This document shows, one piece after another, positions 24,414-35,545 of a stretch of 64,000 nucleotides of DNA. Positions within the stretch are counted from its first letter, which is position 1. Each line of letters opens with the position of its first letter. The notes below the pieces were generated by a model. That model was given only the letters and a program-made list of their open reading frames with translations. It made no database searches and was not told the origin of the DNA. A program made the position numbers and the translations under genes. The stretch lies in assembly GCF_002813375.1 (NCBI RefSeq), contig NZ_PHUJ01000003.1, positions 62,001 through 126,000 of the forward strand, given 5' to 3'. This stretch comes from Pseudonocardia alni. Lineage in GTDB: Bacteria > Actinomycetota > Actinomycetes > Mycobacteriales > Pseudonocardiaceae.

Positions 24414-27400
24414 TTACGCCTCCCCGGCCTTGCTGAGCTGCGCGATGATCTCCGCCGGATCGGGCGGGACGACGACCCAACCGGCTGCCGCCAGGTCCGT
24501 GCGGTCCTCGGCGGGCATGTCCTGGGTCTCGACGACGAGGTTCAGGCTCGGCCAGGCGACGTCGATCATGATCCCCTCAGGGCTCTCCCCGCCGATCGCG
24601 GGCGCCAGCGGGGCGCCCGCCGCGGCGAGGGCGAGCACGAGCTCACGCTCGGACCCTGGGCGCGCCTGATCGACCACCTGCGCCCAGTCTTCGGGAAGCT
24701 CCGGAGGATCGGCCACCGCTGAAATCGCGGGCGCAGTCACCGGGACGGCAACGGGCGTGGCTCCGAGCGTCGTCGTCGAGACGGCCGTCGGCCAGTCGCG
24801 CAGGGCGAGCGCGTTCGAGAGCTGCAGCCACTCCCGCCACGAGTCGCCGTGCGCGGAGTCCAGCACCTCGGGGCGGTCGTCGAGGACGAGTGCGGTGCCG
24901 ACGAGCGGGCCGTCCAGCTCGATGGCGACCGCACAGGACCCGGAACGCCAGACCATCGCCTTGCGTGGACCTGAGGACGCCGCGTCCGTGCCCAACAGCA
25001 CCCTCCGGGCTGCCTCGGAGAGCTCGGCCTCCGCCGGGAGCAGGACGACCGTGGTCTGGGCCAGCAGAAACATCGGCACCGCCCGCGCCACCGACCGAAC
25101 GTGCACCGGCTCGGGGGAGGACACCCAGCCGAGCAGCCAGTCGACCGGGCCCGAGCGCAGCGCCTGGTAGGCGGCGGGCGAGGCCATGAACTGCACGTTC
25201 GCCATGAGCTGTCCGACGGGGGCGTCCGAGTACCAGGCCGGTGCGGTCACAGAGCACTCTTCCGCCGCGACCACGTCCCGCGCCGACACCGAGACCACCA
25301 CCCGCCCGGTGTCCCGCAGGATCTGCCGCTTGGCGGCGTCGTCGGCGAGCCGGTTGTGCGTCACCGTCGCGTGGAACGTGAGCCCGTCGGTGAAGATCGC
25401 GACCGCGGGCACCGAGGCGTCGTTGGTCTCCAGCACGAAGTCCGGGCGCGAGTTTTCGACGTTCACCTGCGGCGTCAGCGTCCACTGCCGCGGCTGCCCC
25501 GGGATCGTGAACCGCACGGAGTTGCCGAACGGGCCGGGGACTTCTTGGGTCGCTGCGCCGATCTTCTTGAGCCGCTCCACGAACACCTTCCGGAAGCGCT
25601 GTTCGAGGTGGGACTCGGGGTCCTCGGCCGGCGGGACCTCCGTGATCGTCCAAGCCGGCACGTCTTCGAGGCTGGAATCGTCAGGCCGGAACCCGAGCAG
25701 CGTGCGCAGGTGCCGTTCCGCCGACGCCCGGGATGCCCGTCGGACCTGGCCGGGCGCGACGAACGGGAGCAGGCAGCGGTGGCAGGCCAGACGAGGCTCG
25801 GTGCGGCACCCGCAGTCCCGCACCCGCTCCCACGCCGTCGCCAGCAGCGATCGCAGCACGTCAGACTGGACGAGCTCCGCCAGGTAGCCGGTCCCACCGG
25901 GGACTGCGTCGTGCAGCAGGATCGCCTCGTGGTTGTCCGAGCCGTCGCTGAGCGTCGGGTCGACGACATGCTCCACCCGGATGTGGTCGGGATGCCCGCC
26001 CAGCTGCTCCCGCAGCCCGAGCAGCAGCGCGGCGGCCAGGCTGGGCGCGGCGAAGTCGTCCCCGATGGTCACCGCGCTGGGTAGCCGCAGCAGCAGGCCC
26101 TGCGTCCGTAGCGTCCGGGAGAGCGCGACGGTGGTGGTGTGCTCGTCCGTCGAGGTTCGGTGCCGACACCACGGCCGGTGCTCGTGGGCCTTGTTCTGGC
26201 CCGCGTCCGTGTCCAGCTTCCCGCAGCCCTCGCACACCCGGAACAGCGCGCCGGAGATGTCCTCTCCGGCGATCGTCCGAGTGGCGCCGTGCCCGGCGGT
26301 GCCGAGGTTGACCCAGCGGATCGTCAGCGCTTTCAGATACGTGCAGCCGAGCCCCACGTCCTCGGCGAACCATCGGTCTCCGAAGTCCGCCGGGTCCACG
26401 TCCGCCGCCGTGACGACCTGGAAGTAGCGGTTGTCCCGCTGATCGCGCCGGTCGGTGATCGTCGCCTCGTCGCGGCGGATCTCCGCGGTGACGTGCGCCA
26501 GCTCGACGACCCCGAGCCGCTGCCCCATGTCGCCGACCCCGCTGCTCCCGCACCGCGGGCACGTCGGCACAGACTTGGTCTTGCCCTCCGCGTCGACGTC
26601 CACGGCGTAGCCGCAGGCCGGGCAGAACACCCACGGCCGGATCGCCACCCCGTCCACCCCGAGGTCGACGGCGTCGATGGTGATCTCCAGCCCTCGCGCG
26701 TAGAAGCGGGCGCCGGGCGCGAACTCCCGGATGGCCTGCGCGGAGCCGCGCTGGATCCGGGCGTGGTCGGTCTGGAACTCCTTCGAGTCCGGGTTCATCC
26801 AGCTCAGCCCGACGTCGAGGGTGACGTTGTCGTCCAGCAAGGTGTAGTTGGGCAGCAGGCCGTACTCCTCGAGCACCCCGATCCAGTACTCGCCCTGCAG
26901 GTGCGCGAGCTGCCCGGAGGTCAGCTTCCGCGCGGTCTCGGCGGAGCGTTGGGCACGGCGGTCGTCCTCGGTGGCGGCGGTGGACTGGGCCTGTGCGATG
27001 AGGGTGGGCAGGGCGTCGTCGATCGCCTGCTGCCGGTGCTTCAGCTCCTCGACGGTGCTCTGCCAGCGGCCGCTCGCGGCGTGCACCTGGGCGGCGAACG
27101 CGCTGGTCCCGGGCCCGCCGGGCACGGCCAGCCACGCCCGGAGGCCACCGACGACATCGTCGGACAGCGCGCTGAACACGCCGAGGAAGCGGTCGAGATG
27201 GGCCGACGCGTGGGTCTCGGCGTGGCTGATCAGGTCGCCGAGGAACGTGCCGGGCTGGCTGGAGCCGATGGCGCTGCGGGCGCGACGCGGGTGGGGTCGG
27301 GTCTCGTCGCGGGCGAACTCGTCCGCGAGGTGCGCGGTGTACTGGCGGCGCAGGATCTCCTCGGCGCGCAGGTAGGTCGCGGGCGGCCGGACCTCGCCGT

Positions 27401-30400
27401 TGATCACCGAGAGCGGGTCGCCGAGCTTGGGCAGCTGCTCACCGCGCCCGGTGATGAACGCGAGGTTGAGCGCGTTGCCGGTGAGCCGGCCCGCGCGGCC
27501 GACGCGCTGCAGGTAGGAGGCGACGGTGCGGGGGAGCGAGGCCAGGACGACGGCGGAGAGGTCGCCGATGTCGATGCCCATCTCCAACGTCGGCGTGGCG
27601 ACGAGGACGTTCGGCGCGGCCGGGCTGTCCTGCGCGCCCTTGAACCCGTTCTCGTAGGCAAGCCGGACCTCGTCCTCCAGCAGGCTCGTGTGCTCCCGCG
27701 CGACGACCCGCCGCATGTCCGGGGAGGCGTAGAGCCGCTGGTAGAAGTTCTCCGCGAGTGGGCTCGCCTGCAGCCGTCCGGTGCAGCTCACGAGCATGCA
27801 CGGGGCGCCGGTGAGCTGCGTGACGGTGGTCGTCGAGCCGGTGACCGGGGCCCGGCAGGTGCCGCAGACCAGCAGGTTCCGGCCTGCGGCGAGGTCCGCC
27901 GCGGACGTCGGGCTGACGACGACGCCGCCCGCCGGGATGGCGAACACCGCGGCCCCGGAGGTGCTGGTGATCGAGGTGAGCACGCCGTCGCGGGTCAGCT
28001 GTTCGAGCAGCAGCCGGGCCAGCCGGCCGCCGTCGGTGGGGCTGACGTCGAGCACCCGGGAGGTCCACTGCGCGTACCAGGACTTGGGCGGGGTGACCGG
28101 CTCCAGGCCCTCGCCCGCGGGGTCCCCGCTCCCGCCGATTCGGGGGTAGCCGGGTGCCGGGCGGCCCTTGGGGAAGGTGGGCATGCCTTCGGAACGGGGA
28201 GGCCGGCCGCCGGTGACGAACCAGCGGTTGCCGTCCTCCTGGCGGTAGCGCTCGAACCACGGGTGCTCGATGGCGCCGAGCGACCGCATCCGGTCCAGCA
28301 GCCCGCGCACCCACTGCAGCAGCTCGTCGTCCGGCTGTTCGCCGTCCGCGGTGTCCGATCGGGTCTGGACGGCGACGCCGGACAGCACCTTCCGCGCCGC
28401 AGCGATCATCTTGGGCGGCTGCCCGGCCTCGACGCCGACGGCCGCGGAGCCGGTGAGCTCCAGGGTGCGGCCGGTGCGTGAGTTGAGCCCGAACTCCAGC
28501 ATCGCGTCCAGCGCGAGCCGCTTCTGCACCCGCGACCGCACGGCGATCGGGATCTGACGGTACTTCTCGGCCGTCCAGAACGGGGTGAACGATTCGCGAT
28601 CCGCGCAGTCCGGCGCGAGGAGGCGGTAGCGGGCCGAGGCCTTGTCTCCTGCGCTGCGCATGACCTCGTCGACCAGACCGTCCAGCGTGAGCGGCCCGTC
28701 CGCGACGGCCTCGCGCAGCACCGCGCGCAGGGTCAGGGTGTGCGAGCGGGCCTGCACGAACCCGGCGCGGTGCGCGGCGTCCTGCACGGAGTCGGTGAAG
28801 ACCAGCGCCTTCTTCTCCCCGGGGGCCACCCGCGCGGACCCGAACAGGGTGGACAGGGACACGGACAGCAGCGTCGCGATCGCGCTGCCCAGGAACCGGA
28901 TCCCGTCTTCCTGCCCGCAGGCGGGGCAGGTGTCCTTGCGGGAGTCCTCGTCCGCCTCCTGCCCGGCGTGGGTGAGCACGGGCAGCACCCAGCCGTCGCG
29001 CAGGTCGGGATCGTCCTCGGCCGGGGTGGCGGTGAGCAGCTCACGGGTGCGGACCGAGAACCAGGCCAGTCCCGACGCGGGCGCCTCACCTCCGAACACG
29101 GCGTCGGCTTCCGTGGCCGCGGACATGAGCGGCCGGAAGCGGCCTTCGCGGCTGGCGTGGTCGCGGCGGATGGAGTCGTCGTTCACGGCGAGGCTGCCGC
29201 CGACCGGCGCCAGCCCGATGCCCCAGCCGGACCGCCCGCACCGCCGGCAGTACAGCGCGGGGAACGACGGCCGGACGTCCTCGGCGTCGTGCACCCCAGT
29301 CGGCGGGCCGTCGTCTCCCCACCGGAACACGGCGGTCGGGTCCGCCGCGCGGTCGATGCGGGTCAGCTCGCGCACCCACAGGTGCGCCTCGACGGACAGC
29401 GCGTCTCGCCCCATCGCGGCCCGGACGTGCCCGAGCGCGGCGACGACGCGGGACAGCAGGCTCTCCCACGCCGGGTCGCGCCCGGTCGCGGCGAGGCTCG
29501 GCGTCGCGGTCGGCCCCACGACCCGCTCGACGAGTGCGCTCAGACTGAGTGCGTCCCCGGACTCGCGCGCCATGGCCGCGACGAGGGGATGGGCCTGACT
29601 CAGCCGCAGCAGCAGGTCCGCGTCCGCGGTGGCGAAGTCGCCGGGCTGCTTGCCGTAGAGCAGCGCGAACACATCCCGCGCGAGCTCGGCGCCGTCGGGA
29701 TCCTCGCCGAGCAGGTCGAGCGCGGTGTTGATCTCGGCGACACGCAGCTCGGAGATCGGGGTGGGGGGGTAGCCCATCGCGCCGACCACCGCGGTCGAGT
29801 CTTCGGCCCACTCGTCCTGGGTGAGCCGCGACTCCGTGACCACCGCGTCCGGCCCGAACGGCTCCCCGAACACGGTCTCGGCGAACCCGAGCATGACGTC
29901 GGGATCGCCCTTGTCTCCCAATGTCGCGGAGGTGGCGACGGGCGTGATCCGGCCGAGCGGCCGCGCCCGGTCCGCATCGGATAGTCGGGGGTCGGTGTCG
30001 CTCCAGTAGCTCTTGAGCGTCATCCCGAGCCGCCGCAGCAGCATCGCGACATCCGTGCCTTGCGCGCCGTCGTAGGTGTGGAACTCGTCGAGGACGAGGT
30101 AGCGCAGGCTCGTCGCGGACGCGCGCCAGATGTTGCGGTCCGCGTGCCGCAGCAGGAGCTGGTCGAGCATCTTGTAGTTGGTGAGCAGGATGTCCGGCGG
30201 CTCGTCCTGGATGATCCCGCGGTCGGTGATCAGTCCGTCCTCGGTGACCATCGTGCGGGGCGCGTCCTTCTGCCCGGTGTAGAGCGCGGCGGTGACCGAG
30301 CGCAGCGCCGAGTTCTGGGTGATGAAGCTGGTGAGGCGGGCGGCCTGGTCGTTGGCCAGGGCGTTCATCGGGTAGAGGATCAGCGCCTTCGTCCCGGTCA

Positions 30401-30788
30401 CGCCCTCGCGCTTCGCCCGCAGCACGTGGTCGAGGAGTGGGTAGAGGAACGCCTCCGTCTTGCCGGACCCGGTTCCGGTGGTGACGAGCGTGGGCAGTGG
30501 TCTGTCGTTGACGAGCGAGGAGAGCCGCGCGAACGCCGCCGCCTGATGCCCGTACGGCGTGTGCCCCTCGTACCACTCCAGGCTCTGCCGCCAGCCCTTG
30601 TCGGCGGGCCGGAAGGGCAGCCGCAGTCGCACGTACGGCCCCTTGAACATCCCGGACTCGGGATCGCCGAGGAAGCGATCGAGGGCGTCGCGCGCGCCGG
30701 GATCGGTGAGTCCGAACGTCGTGGTCAGGTAGTCGACCAGGCTGTGCCGGATGCTCCCGGCCTGGATCGTTGGAAGGAGCTCACTCAT
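24414..30788 (-). CDS. Giant YprA/DUF1998 helicase with PD-(D/E)XK-like domain
   Basis: A 2124-residue SF2 helicase. Walker [18 protein letters not shown] (about 100), [17 protein letters not shown], and motif II as [20 protein letters not shown] (about 232), with DEFH instead of DEAH. The second lobe has [20 protein letters not shown] and [13 protein letters not shown] (about 1090). The DUF1998 zinc residues [18 protein letters not shown] are at about 1660. After the usual helicase end come [25 protein letters not shown] and [14 protein letters not shown] (about 1725-1800), which resemble a DUF559/Vsr-like nuclease, then 280 more residues. The size and single-chain layout recall Druantia DruE; DISARM splits this into DrmA and DrmB. 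Its ATG overlaps the methyltransferase stop (ATGA). Confidence 0.85.
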   Translation of the reverse strand: MSELLPTIQAGSIRHSLVDYLTTTFGLTDPGARDALDRFLGDPESGMFKGPYVRLRLPFRPADKGWRQSLEWYEGHTPYGHQAAAFARLSSLVNDRPLPTLVTTGTGSGKTEAFLYPLLDHVLRAKREGVTGTKALILYPMNALANDQAARLTSFITQNSALRSVTAALYTGQKDAPRTMVTEDGLITDRGIIQDEPPDILLTNYKMLDQLLLRHADRNIWRASATSLRYLVLDEFHTYDGAQGTDVAMLLRRLGMTLKSYWSDTDPRLSDADRARPLGRITPVATSATLGDKGDPDVMLGFAETVFGEPFGPDAVVTESRLTQDEWAEDSTAVVGAMGYPPTPISELRVAEINTALDLLGEDPDGAELARDVFALLYGKQPGDFATADADLLLRLSQAHPLVAAMARESGDALSLSALVERVVGPTATPSLAATGRDPAWESLLSRVVAALGHVRAAMGRDALSVEAHLWVRELTRIDRAADPTAVFRWGDDGPPTGVHDAEDVRPSFPALYCRRCGRSGWGIGLAPVGGSLAVNDDSIRRDHASREGRFRPLMSAATEADAVFGGEAPASGLAWFSVRTRELLTATPAEDDPDLRDGWVLPVLTHAGQEADEDSRKDTCPACGQEDGIRFLGSAIATLLSVSLSTLFGSARVAPGEKKALVFTDSVQDAAHRAGFVQARSHTLTLRAVLREAVADGPLTLDGLVDEVMRSAGDKASARYRLLAPDCADRESFTPFWTAEKYRQIPIAVRSRVQKRLALDAMLEFGLNSRTGRTLELTGSAAVGVEAGQPPKMIAAARKVLSGVAVQTRSDTADGEQPDDELLQWVRGLLDRMRSLGAIEHPWFERYRQEDGNRWFVTGGRPPRSEGMPTFPKGRPAPGYPRIGGSGDPAGEGLEPVTPPKSWYAQWTSRVLDVSPTDGGRLARLLLEQLTRDGVLTSITSTSGAAVFAIPAGGVVVSPTSAADLAAGRNLLVCGTCRAPVTGSTTTVTQLTGAPCMLVSCTGRLQASPLAENFYQRLYASPDMRRVVAREHTSLLEDEVRLAYENGFKGAQDSPAAPNVLVATPTLEMGIDIGDLSAVVLASLPRTVASYLQRVGRAGRLTGNALNLAFITGRGEQLPKLGDPLSVINGEVRPPATYLRAEEILRRQYTAHLADEFARDETRPHPRRARSAIGSSQPGTFLGDLISHAETHASAHLDRFLGVFSALSDDVVGGLRAWLAVPGGPGTSAFAAQVHAASGRWQSTVEELKHRQQAIDDALPTLIAQAQSTAATEDDRRAQRSAETARKLTSGQLAHLQGEYWIGVLEEYGLLPNYTLLDDNVTLDVGLSWMNPDSKEFQTDHARIQRGSAQAIREFAPGARFYARGLEITIDAVDLGVDGVAIRPWVFCPACGYAVDVDAEGKTKSVPTCPRCGSSGVGDMGQRLGVVELAHVTAEIRRDEATITDRRDQRDNRYFQVVTAADVDPADFGDRWFAEDVGLGCTYLKALTIRWVNLGTAGHGATRTIAGEDISGALFRVCEGCGKLDTDAGQNKAHEHRPWCRHRTSTDEHTTTVALSRTLRTQGLLLRLPSAVTIGDDFAAPSLAAALLLGLREQLGGHPDHIRVEHVVDPTLSDGSDNHEAILLHDAVPGGTGYLAELVQSDVLRSLLATAWERVRDCGCRTEPRLACHRCLLPFVAPGQVRRASRASAERHLRTLLGFRPDDSSLEDVPAWTITEVPPAEDPESHLEQRFRKVFVERLKKIGAATQEVPGPFGNSVRFTIPGQPRQWTLTPQVNVENSRPDFVLETNDASVPAVAIFTDGLTFHATVTHNRLADDAAKRQILRDTGRVVVSVSARDVVAAEECSVTAPAWYSDAPVGQLMANVQFMASPAAYQALRSGPVDWLLGWVSSPEPVHVRSVARAVPMFLLAQTTVVLLPAEAELSEAARRVLLGTDAASSGPRKAMVWRSGSCAVAIELDGPLVGTALVLDDRPEVLDSAHGDSWREWLQLSNALALRDWPTAVSTTTLGATPVAVPVTAPAISAVADPPELPEDWAQVVDQARPGSERELVLALAAAGAPLAPAIGGESPEGIMIDVAWPSLNLVVETQDMPAEDRTDLAAAGWVVVPPDPAEIIAQLSKAGEA

Positions 30789-33700
30789 GAACGCTCCGCA
30801 AGCCGCCGCTCGAACTCCGCATACGCGACCCGCATGTCGTGCTCACGGTCGAGAGTCTGGAAGGGGAGTTCGTAGACGTAGGTGTTGCCCGCCTGGTTCG
30901 TAGCGGTGCGCTCCTCCTCGGAGATCCGCTCGCCCTTCTTGCGCCAGACAGTGAGCACGGAGTTCGGGACCAAACGGCCGTTCGCGTCGTAGAAGTACGT
31001 GTTGCGGTCGTAGCCGTAGAGCACCGCGAACTGGGTGCGATAGATGGTGCACAGCTCGTCGGCGGTGAGGCCGAGCATCAGCGCAACAAGGGCATCGATC
31101 TCGACAAGCGCTTGGCGACGATCTGAGGCGATCCGCAGCGGTGAGTCGGGCGTCCAGGACTCCTCGAAGTCGGACAGTCGCGGGCGACTCGGGTATTCAA
31201 TGCCGCCGCTCCACTTACTTACTCGTGGAAGTTGTGAAACAGACTCTTCCCAGATGTCGGCGTAGGCGGACGTCACGCAGTTTAGACGGAGCGCGCGAAT
31301 GCATAGCTCGGCCGTCAGGTAGACGTTGCGAGCGTAAGGAATCCGATTGATGATGCTCTTGGGTAGACTAGATTTCGGTGCGGCGCGTACAAATAGATCG
31401 GCTACCAGGCTGCTGAGCCAGCCAGTCGCCTCGACTAGAGCTATTCGCGGTCCGCCTGGAAATCCAGCGGAGTACACGCTCTGCGTCAGGTGCATGGCCC
31501 CCGGGGGGATCAGTGCTGGCGCTAGCGTTCGCTCGCCGGTTGGTGCCGCCATGCTTCGCCAGGCGACCCGATAGAATGAGGCTGTAGGATTTCGGGAACC
31601 TCCGATCTCCCAGTTTGGGTATGCAGGAAGTAGCTCGCTAAGGTTCCGTGCGATTTTGTAGATCGTCTCTGGCAAGAATTCTGTCGGGATCGACTCAAGA
31701 TCCGTCTCTTGCCAGTCTTGATTGTGGAGCATGCTTGCGTTCGGTCGCTTGTACATCGGATTTGAAACGTAAAGATGGGGTCCCTGAAGAATTGCCGTGC
31801 GCCACGAGTGGGGTGCTCCCCATTCGGCTTCCAGGAGGCCCTTCTTGCGTGCGGCTGTCTCGTCCCAGCCAAGCGAGAACTGCAGCCCTAGGTCCTTGAT
31901 TCGTGTGCGCTGGGAGATCTTGTCGAGCACGTCTGCGGTTGTGCGGTTCACTGTGTACAGCATTCGTGTGTGTCGAACGGGCGTATCAGGACTTTCCAGT
32001 GCCTCGTGCCATGTCTCTAGCATCCTCTCGGTCACCTGGGTTATTCGTCCCTTGTGTGGCCGAAGATCCCACTTTCCGGCCTCATTCTTCATGCCCGGCT
32101 CTGCGCCGCAGCCATCGTGGATGAGCGATCGGGTGGCGGTATCCGGGTGATACAGCCAGCACGCCTGCAAGAATGCAGGCGCGGCGTTTCGTTGCCCGTG
32201 GATGGTGACGCCGAACATCTTCTCGTCTTTGATCTCGAACAGATTTAGCTTGTTCTGAAAATGCCAATGGCGACGAAGGCGGAGATAGATCTCCGACCGA
32301 TAGTGCCCTGCCTTTTCGTCCGTAAAGTGTGACTCAAGATGGATCATGCCAATTGTGCCACACGACGAGTTGTGCTGCCACATCTTCTCCATGAAGCATC
32401 TATAGAGGTCAGGACGTAGGCCAGCCAGGTGTGGAAACTGGGCTAACGAGCCGACGAACTCGGCCATGGCGGCCGTTTCGGTGGTTCCGTTGATAACGAC
32501 GTCAGCTACTCCACCAAGCGCCAGTGTTTCCTCGCGTTTTGCCGCAATTGTGGATTGGCTGGGCCTCGTGGACAGCTTCCACCATGGGTCAGCCTCGGCC
32601 ATCAAGGCGTCAACGTCGACGTCTGGTCGAACCCATGGTGGGTTTCCTGCCTGCAAATCGAAGCCGCCACGCGTGGCAAATACCGTGGCGAAGTCGAGGT
32701 TCCAGTGGAAGAAGCCTTGCTGCTGCGAGACTCGCTCGCACACCACCAACCACGGATGCTCAATCAGCAGCGCCTTGATCGGGCGGGCGCCGGCGAAGTC
32801 CAGGGCCAGCTCTTCAGTCTCGCCCAGCTCCTCCCAGCTCGTCGCCTCACCCAACGAGATCTGGCCGGCCGTCTTCACAGCCTTCTTTGTGTGCTCCTTG
32901 CCGAACTCCGGATTGCGGCCGAGCAGAGCCTGCAGCCCCGCGACCCACTGGTCCACAGTGGGCGGTTCGGCTCGAACCCCGTCGACCGTCACGGCGGCGT
33001 CGGTGAGGGGCCAGAACCACAGTGCGGTCCAGGCGTCCATGACCCGCCGCAACCGCCGGTAGGCGCCGGACTCGTCCTCCAGCGACTGCTCGATCTCCTC
33101 GCGCGTCACCTCACCGCCCGCGGGGAGCGAGCCTGCGCCCCAGACCGGAATGGACCGGCGGATCTGCTGCTCGGCGATGTGCAGGCGTCGGTAGCTGATC
33201 TGCCACAACGCCTCCACACGGTTCGCCAGCTCCGCCAGGGCCGCGACCTGCGCCTTGGACGGCTTGGTCTTCGTGGAGCCGCGCCAGGTCTTGAGCTTCT
33301 TCACCGCGTCCGGGACCAGGCTCGCGGCCTCCTTCGCATCGGCGGCCGCGCCCCAGCCGTCGGCAGGGAGGAGGAAGTGGTGGATGCCGTCGCCGAGGTC
33401 GGAGGCGATCCGGCCCGCCTCGATGTCCGTGGGCAGCGAGGTGATCGGGAGGTCGACAGGCACCGCGGAGAGCCAGCTCTTGTCGGCGACCTGGCTGCGC
33501 CGGTACACCGCGCGGCGGGCGCCGATGAGCGAGTTGCCGCGCTTGAGGTGCAGGCCGAACCACGGGGCGGAGAGTCCGGAGACCATGGTGTCCAGCCACA
33601 ACGAGATCTCGGCGAGCTCGACCGCGGTGGCGTTGAGGTCCACGCCGTAGACGTTGTGCAGGGCCAGGTATGCCTTGACCTCCTGCAACCGGCGTGGGTA

Positions 33701-35545
33701 TTCGTCCGGGTCGATGCGCTCGCCGAGTTCCTCCTGCCGGCGCTTGAGGTACTGCTCCGCGAGCTGCCGCACCGCTTCGATGGCGAATGCGCCCGAGCCC
33801 AGCGCGGGCTCGCACACCGTGAGGCCGAGGATCTCCTCGGCGCTGGTGCGCGAACCGTCCTGGTCGAGCAGCTCTTCGAGGGCCTGCCCGACGGTGAACC
33901 GGGTCAGCACCTCGGGGGTGTAGTAGGAGGCGGACTGCTGGCGCTCCCGGCCCGCGAGCCGGAACACGAACGACCCGGCCTGGTGCAGGACCGGCTTCTT
34001 CTCGCCCGTCCGCGGATCCTCGGCCTTCACGAAGTCCGCGGCGGCGATGCCCTCGGACCGGCTCACCGGTACGACCCACGAGCCCTTGCTGCTGTCCCCG
34101 CCCTTCGCGACCTCGTAGAGATCGGTCTCGGCGAAGAAGCCGGTGTAGGACATCAGGCCCTCGTACACCGCGCCGAGCTGGTTGATGCCGAGCTCGGCGT
34201 AGGAGATGAAGCCGCGGTCCTTTCCGCTGCGCTCCTTGCTCAACAGGAGATGCGCGAGCACCTTCTGCAGCGCCGCGTTCCCCAGCCCGACGGCGTCGAT
34301 GAACCGCGTGGCCTTGGGCAGGAAGAGGTCCGCGCGCAGGGCGTTGAAGTAAAGCCCGTCGGAGGGGCCGGCCCCGTCCTCGTCGTCGGCCTCGGACGTG
34401 ACCACCGCGGGCGCGTGCCCGGTGTCGACCAGCCCGAACAGCACCGCCAGCGACTCGTAGAGGTGCGTGCCCGCCTGCGCCCGTGGGGTGGCGAGCTCGA
34501 CCTGCACCAGCTCGCGGAGGCGGTCGAGGCTATAGCCGGCGTCGTACTCTGCGGCGCCCGCGGGCAGCACGCCCAGCTCGGGGGAGGCCTCGGCGTAGAG
34601 CAGGAACAGCACGCGGTAGAGGAACCGCAGGGACTGCTTGGCCAGCTCGTTGGCCTCCGCACCCGGCAGCGGGTCGAGACCCTGCGCCTTGCGCCGGGCC
34701 ACCACCTCGTTCGCGATGATCTCGATGGAGAGCCGCACGCCCTCGCGGAGGTCCTTGGACACCCCGACGGTGTGCTTGACCGACTTCTCGAGGGTCTCCA
34801 GCCACCAGAGCTTCCCGGCGGCGTCCGGCGCGACGGACTCGGCGGACAGGCAGGTCAGCGCGCGGTCGATCTCCCCGCCGCGCTTGGTCTCGTTGCGCTC
34901 GCAGATGAGCTGCAGGTCCACGGCGAGGTAGCGGCCCTCGGCCCAGCGCTCCTGCTCGGCGAGGATGATCCACCGCCCGGCCAGGATCAGGGCGAGGTCC
35001 GGGGCGGCGGACTCGTCGACGAACAGCGCCGACACCAGCCGCGCGGCGGACGTGAACTCCGGCCCGTCCTCCTCCAGCGCGAGCGGCTCCAGCAGCGTGG
35101 GCTGGTCCTTCGCCAGGGCGTCCTCGTGCGTGACGGCGGGGCGGGCGAGCACCACGGCCAGCGGCGCCCGCTCGGTGATGCCCGCCGCGGAGATCCGCCA
35201 CAGCGGCCCGGTCTCGACGACCTGCAGGCCGTGCTGGCGTAGCTCCAGGACCTGCACGATCTCCGTGTAGACCTCGCGGGTGGCCTTGGCGACGGTCTCG
35301 TCGTCCTGCATCACGGCGGACTCGCGGTCGGCGAGCTCGGCCAGCGCGGCGAGGTCGACCTCCAGCTTCTGCCGGACCTTCGTGAACCGGGTGCGCGGGG
35401 TGGGGCGGTCGGCCTTCTCCTCGGCGTCCCACGTCTTGCGCCGCGCCAGGACCTCGGCGTGGAACGACTGGGAGGCGGCCTCGGAGCTGAAGTAGTGCTC
35501 GGAGATCCAGCTCTCGCCGACGAGGATCGCGTCCGACCCGCTCAC
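30785..35545 (-). CDS. Eco57I/PglX-like N6-adenine DNA methyltransferase
   Basis: A 1586-residue class I methyltransferase. After a large N-terminal domain come the AdoMet motif [18 protein letters not shown] (about 575), [19 protein letters not shown] (about 632) and the catalytic motif [10 protein letters not shown] (about 965). The C-terminal third (about 990-1450) should hold target recognition; its DNA (about 31150-32600) has much lower GC than the rest. It starts at GTG 35545, whose GTGA overlaps the stop of the SNF2 gene. Together with that gene it resembles the DrmD-DrmMI pair of class 1 DISARM. It probably marks host DNA as self; no fused nuclease motif was found, so restriction likely comes from partners. 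Confidence 0.88.
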   Translation of the reverse strand: MSGSDAILVGESWISEHYFSSEAASQSFHAEVLARRKTWDAEEKADRPTPRTRFTKVRQKLEVDLAALAELADRESAVMQDDETVAKATREVYTEIVQVLELRQHGLQVVETGPLWRISAAGITERAPLAVVLARPAVTHEDALAKDQPTLLEPLALEEDGPEFTSAARLVSALFVDESAAPDLALILAGRWIILAEQERWAEGRYLAVDLQLICERNETKRGGEIDRALTCLSAESVAPDAAGKLWWLETLEKSVKHTVGVSKDLREGVRLSIEIIANEVVARRKAQGLDPLPGAEANELAKQSLRFLYRVLFLLYAEASPELGVLPAGAAEYDAGYSLDRLRELVQVELATPRAQAGTHLYESLAVLFGLVDTGHAPAVVTSEADDEDGAGPSDGLYFNALRADLFLPKATRFIDAVGLGNAALQKVLAHLLLSKERSGKDRGFISYAELGINQLGAVYEGLMSYTGFFAETDLYEVAKGGDSSKGSWVVPVSRSEGIAAADFVKAEDPRTGEKKPVLHQAGSFVFRLAGRERQQSASYYTPEVLTRFTVGQALEELLDQDGSRTSAEEILGLTVCEPALGSGAFAIEAVRQLAEQYLKRRQEELGERIDPDEYPRRLQEVKAYLALHNVYGVDLNATAVELAEISLWLDTMVSGLSAPWFGLHLKRGNSLIGARRAVYRRSQVADKSWLSAVPVDLPITSLPTDIEAGRIASDLGDGIHHFLLPADGWGAAADAKEAASLVPDAVKKLKTWRGSTKTKPSKAQVAALAELANRVEALWQISYRRLHIAEQQIRRSIPVWGAGSLPAGGEVTREEIEQSLEDESGAYRRLRRVMDAWTALWFWPLTDAAVTVDGVRAEPPTVDQWVAGLQALLGRNPEFGKEHTKKAVKTAGQISLGEATSWEELGETEELALDFAGARPIKALLIEHPWLVVCERVSQQQGFFHWNLDFATVFATRGGFDLQAGNPPWVRPDVDVDALMAEADPWWKLSTRPSQSTIAAKREETLALGGVADVVINGTTETAAMAEFVGSLAQFPHLAGLRPDLYRCFMEKMWQHNSSCGTIGMIHLESHFTDEKAGHYRSEIYLRLRRHWHFQNKLNLFEIKDEKMFGVTIHGQRNAAPAFLQACWLYHPDTATRSLIHDGCGAEPGMKNEAGKWDLRPHKGRITQVTERMLETWHEALESPDTPVRHTRMLYTVNRTTADVLDKISQRTRIKDLGLQFSLGWDETAARKKGLLEAEWGAPHSWRTAILQGPHLYVSNPMYKRPNASMLHNQDWQETDLESIPTEFLPETIYKIARNLSELLPAYPNWEIGGSRNPTASFYRVAWRSMAAPTGERTLAPALIPPGAMHLTQSVYSAGFPGGPRIALVEATGWLSSLVADLFVRAAPKSSLPKSIINRIPYARNVYLTAELCIRALRLNCVTSAYADIWEESVSQLPRVSKWSGGIEYPSRPRLSDFEESWTPDSPLRIASDRRQALVEIDALVALMLGLTADELCTIYRTQFAVLYGYDRNTYFYDANGRLVPNSVLTVWRKKGERISEEERTATNQAGNTYVYELPFQTLDREHDMRVAYAEFERRLAERS
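31150..32600. other. Low-GC segment inside the methyltransferase specificity region
   Basis: Hand counts of 60-base blocks give 50% GC at 31741-31800 and 45% at 32221-32280, against 78% at 33301-33360 in the same gene. Codons ending in A/T become common here and fade back toward the gene ends. The reading frame stays open across the change. This is the signature of an imported target-recognition segment. Confidence 0.75.
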
